7,281 nt of DNA from DATDRQ01 sp035291645 (GTDB lineage Bacteria; Chloroflexota; Anaerolineae; Anaerolineales; UBA4823), in contig DATDRQ010000262.1 of NCBI GenBank assembly GCA_035291645.1, positions 1 to 7,281 of the forward strand, in the 5' to 3' direction. Below, piece after piece: positions 6,723 to 7,281 of the stretch (position 1 is its first letter; the number at the start of each line of letters is the position of its first letter). The notes below the pieces were generated by a model. The model saw nothing but the letters and a program-made list of their open reading frames with translations. It was not told the DNA's origin and made no database searches. Both the position numbers and the translations under genes were made by a program.

Positions 6723-7281
6723 TCAAGAGAAATACTGCAAGGCCAGCCGCAGCCGTGTTTCCACGTCAAGCGGGGCGTCCCTCGGGATAGACTGCAGGGC
6801 AGCCTGCGCCTCGACCACGCTGTATCCCAGGGAGGTCAGCGCGGCCAGCACTTCTGTGTCCACATCGCTCATGGCGGCGATCGGGGCCAGGCCTTCGACC
6901 ACCGCGACGCGGTCCTTCAGATTGAGCAGGATTTTCTGGGCTGTTTTTCTGCCGACGCCAGGCACCAGGTTGAACACGTCGGCCTGATCGCTGAACACCG
7001 CCCGCCGGATGGCGTCTGGGGTGAGCGTAGAGAGCACCGAGAGCGCCACGCGCGGCCCGATCCCGTTGACGGTCAACAGCAGGTTGAAGAACTCGCGGCC
7101 TTCGGGGGAATCGAAACCGTACAAGGCCAGCGAGTCCTGCCGGACGATCAGCTGGGTGTGTAAGAAGACTGCCTCCCCCGGCTGGAGCAGATCCGAGACC
7201 GGCACCGGAACGTTGACCAGCAGGCCTACTCCCCCTACCTCGACCACCACGCTGCCCGGTTCGACGTGGTTCACCTTCCCG
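6723..7281 (-). CDS. ruvA: Holliday junction branch migration protein RuvA, 5' end outside window
   Basis: RuvA binds four-way DNA junctions as a tetramer and loads the RuvB motor for branch migration during recombinational repair. The visible part covers nearly the whole protein. The frame runs off the window edge as GKVNHVEPGSVVVEVGGVG, and RuvA normally begins with about six to eight residues before this, so the start lies just outside. The GTG at 7272-7274 is an internal valine, not the start. Counting from it, domain I (OB fold) spans about 1-58. Domain II has the two helix-hairpin-helix motifs TVNGIGPRVAL (68-78) and NLVPGVGRKTAQKIL (102-116). The flexible linker follows, and the RuvB-binding domain III (EVLAALTSLGYSVVEAQAAL, 141-160) ends in LRLALQYFS. 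The gene stops with TGA at 6723-6725. No ruvB follows directly. Confidence 0.97.
   Translation of the reverse strand, partial: GKVNHVEPGSVVVEVGGVGLLVNVPVPVSDLLQPGEAVFLHTQLIVRQDSLALYGFDSPEGREFFNLLLTVNGIGPRVALSVLSTLTPDAIRRAVFSDQADVFNLVPGVGRKTAQKILLNLKDRVAVVEGLAPIAAMSDVDTEVLAALTSLGYSVVEAQAALQSIPRDAPLDVETRLRLALQYFS

Overview
The window is a 7.3-kb, GC-rich bacterial chromosome segment. Every gene I can support lies on the minus strand. Reading in the direction of transcription (high to low coordinates), the order is ruvA (5' end off the window), a shortened GNAT acetyltransferase, proC, an M42-family metallo-aminopeptidase, then atpA, atpG and atpD (3' end off the window), which encode the F1 alpha, gamma and beta subunits of ATP synthase. 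The protein sequences, and the kinds of small palindromic repeats between the genes, remind me of Chloroflexota of the Anaerolineae type. That placement is recall-based inference, not something the window proves.

Region 1-3568 is the F1 block. atpA and atpG are 12 bp apart and look translationally coupled. atpG and atpD are separated by 157 bp holding a hairpin-rich, MITE-like element. The alpha subunit carries a roughly 40-residue extra segment compared with the E. coli protein. No atpH, atpF, atpE or atpB precedes atpA, so the delta and Fo genes must lie elsewhere.

Region 3569-3780 lies between the aminopeptidase and atpA. It holds two inverted copies of a 26-nt hairpin repeat, one of them apparently split by a 53-bp palindromic insert, plus weak promoter candidates for the F1 genes. 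Region 3781-4854 is the aminopeptidase. Region 4855-5234 is the longest gene-free stretch; its proC-proximal half is a cluster of related inverted repeats.

Region 5235-6564 holds proC and the GNAT gene. proC starts at a TTG behind a perfect Shine-Dalgarno sequence, 19 bp after the GNAT stop. The GNAT reading frame lacks the first part of its fold and looks 5'-truncated. Region 6723-7281 is the RuvA Holliday-junction-binding protein, without ruvB next to it in this window.

Functionally these are housekeeping genes: energy conversion, proline synthesis, peptide turnover and recombination. I see no tRNA, rRNA, CRISPR array, transposase, phage gene, convincing rho-independent terminator or obvious new defence or metabolic system. 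The most unusual content is the set of palindromic repeats, a different family in each of the three larger gaps downstream of proC, and the alpha-subunit insert.
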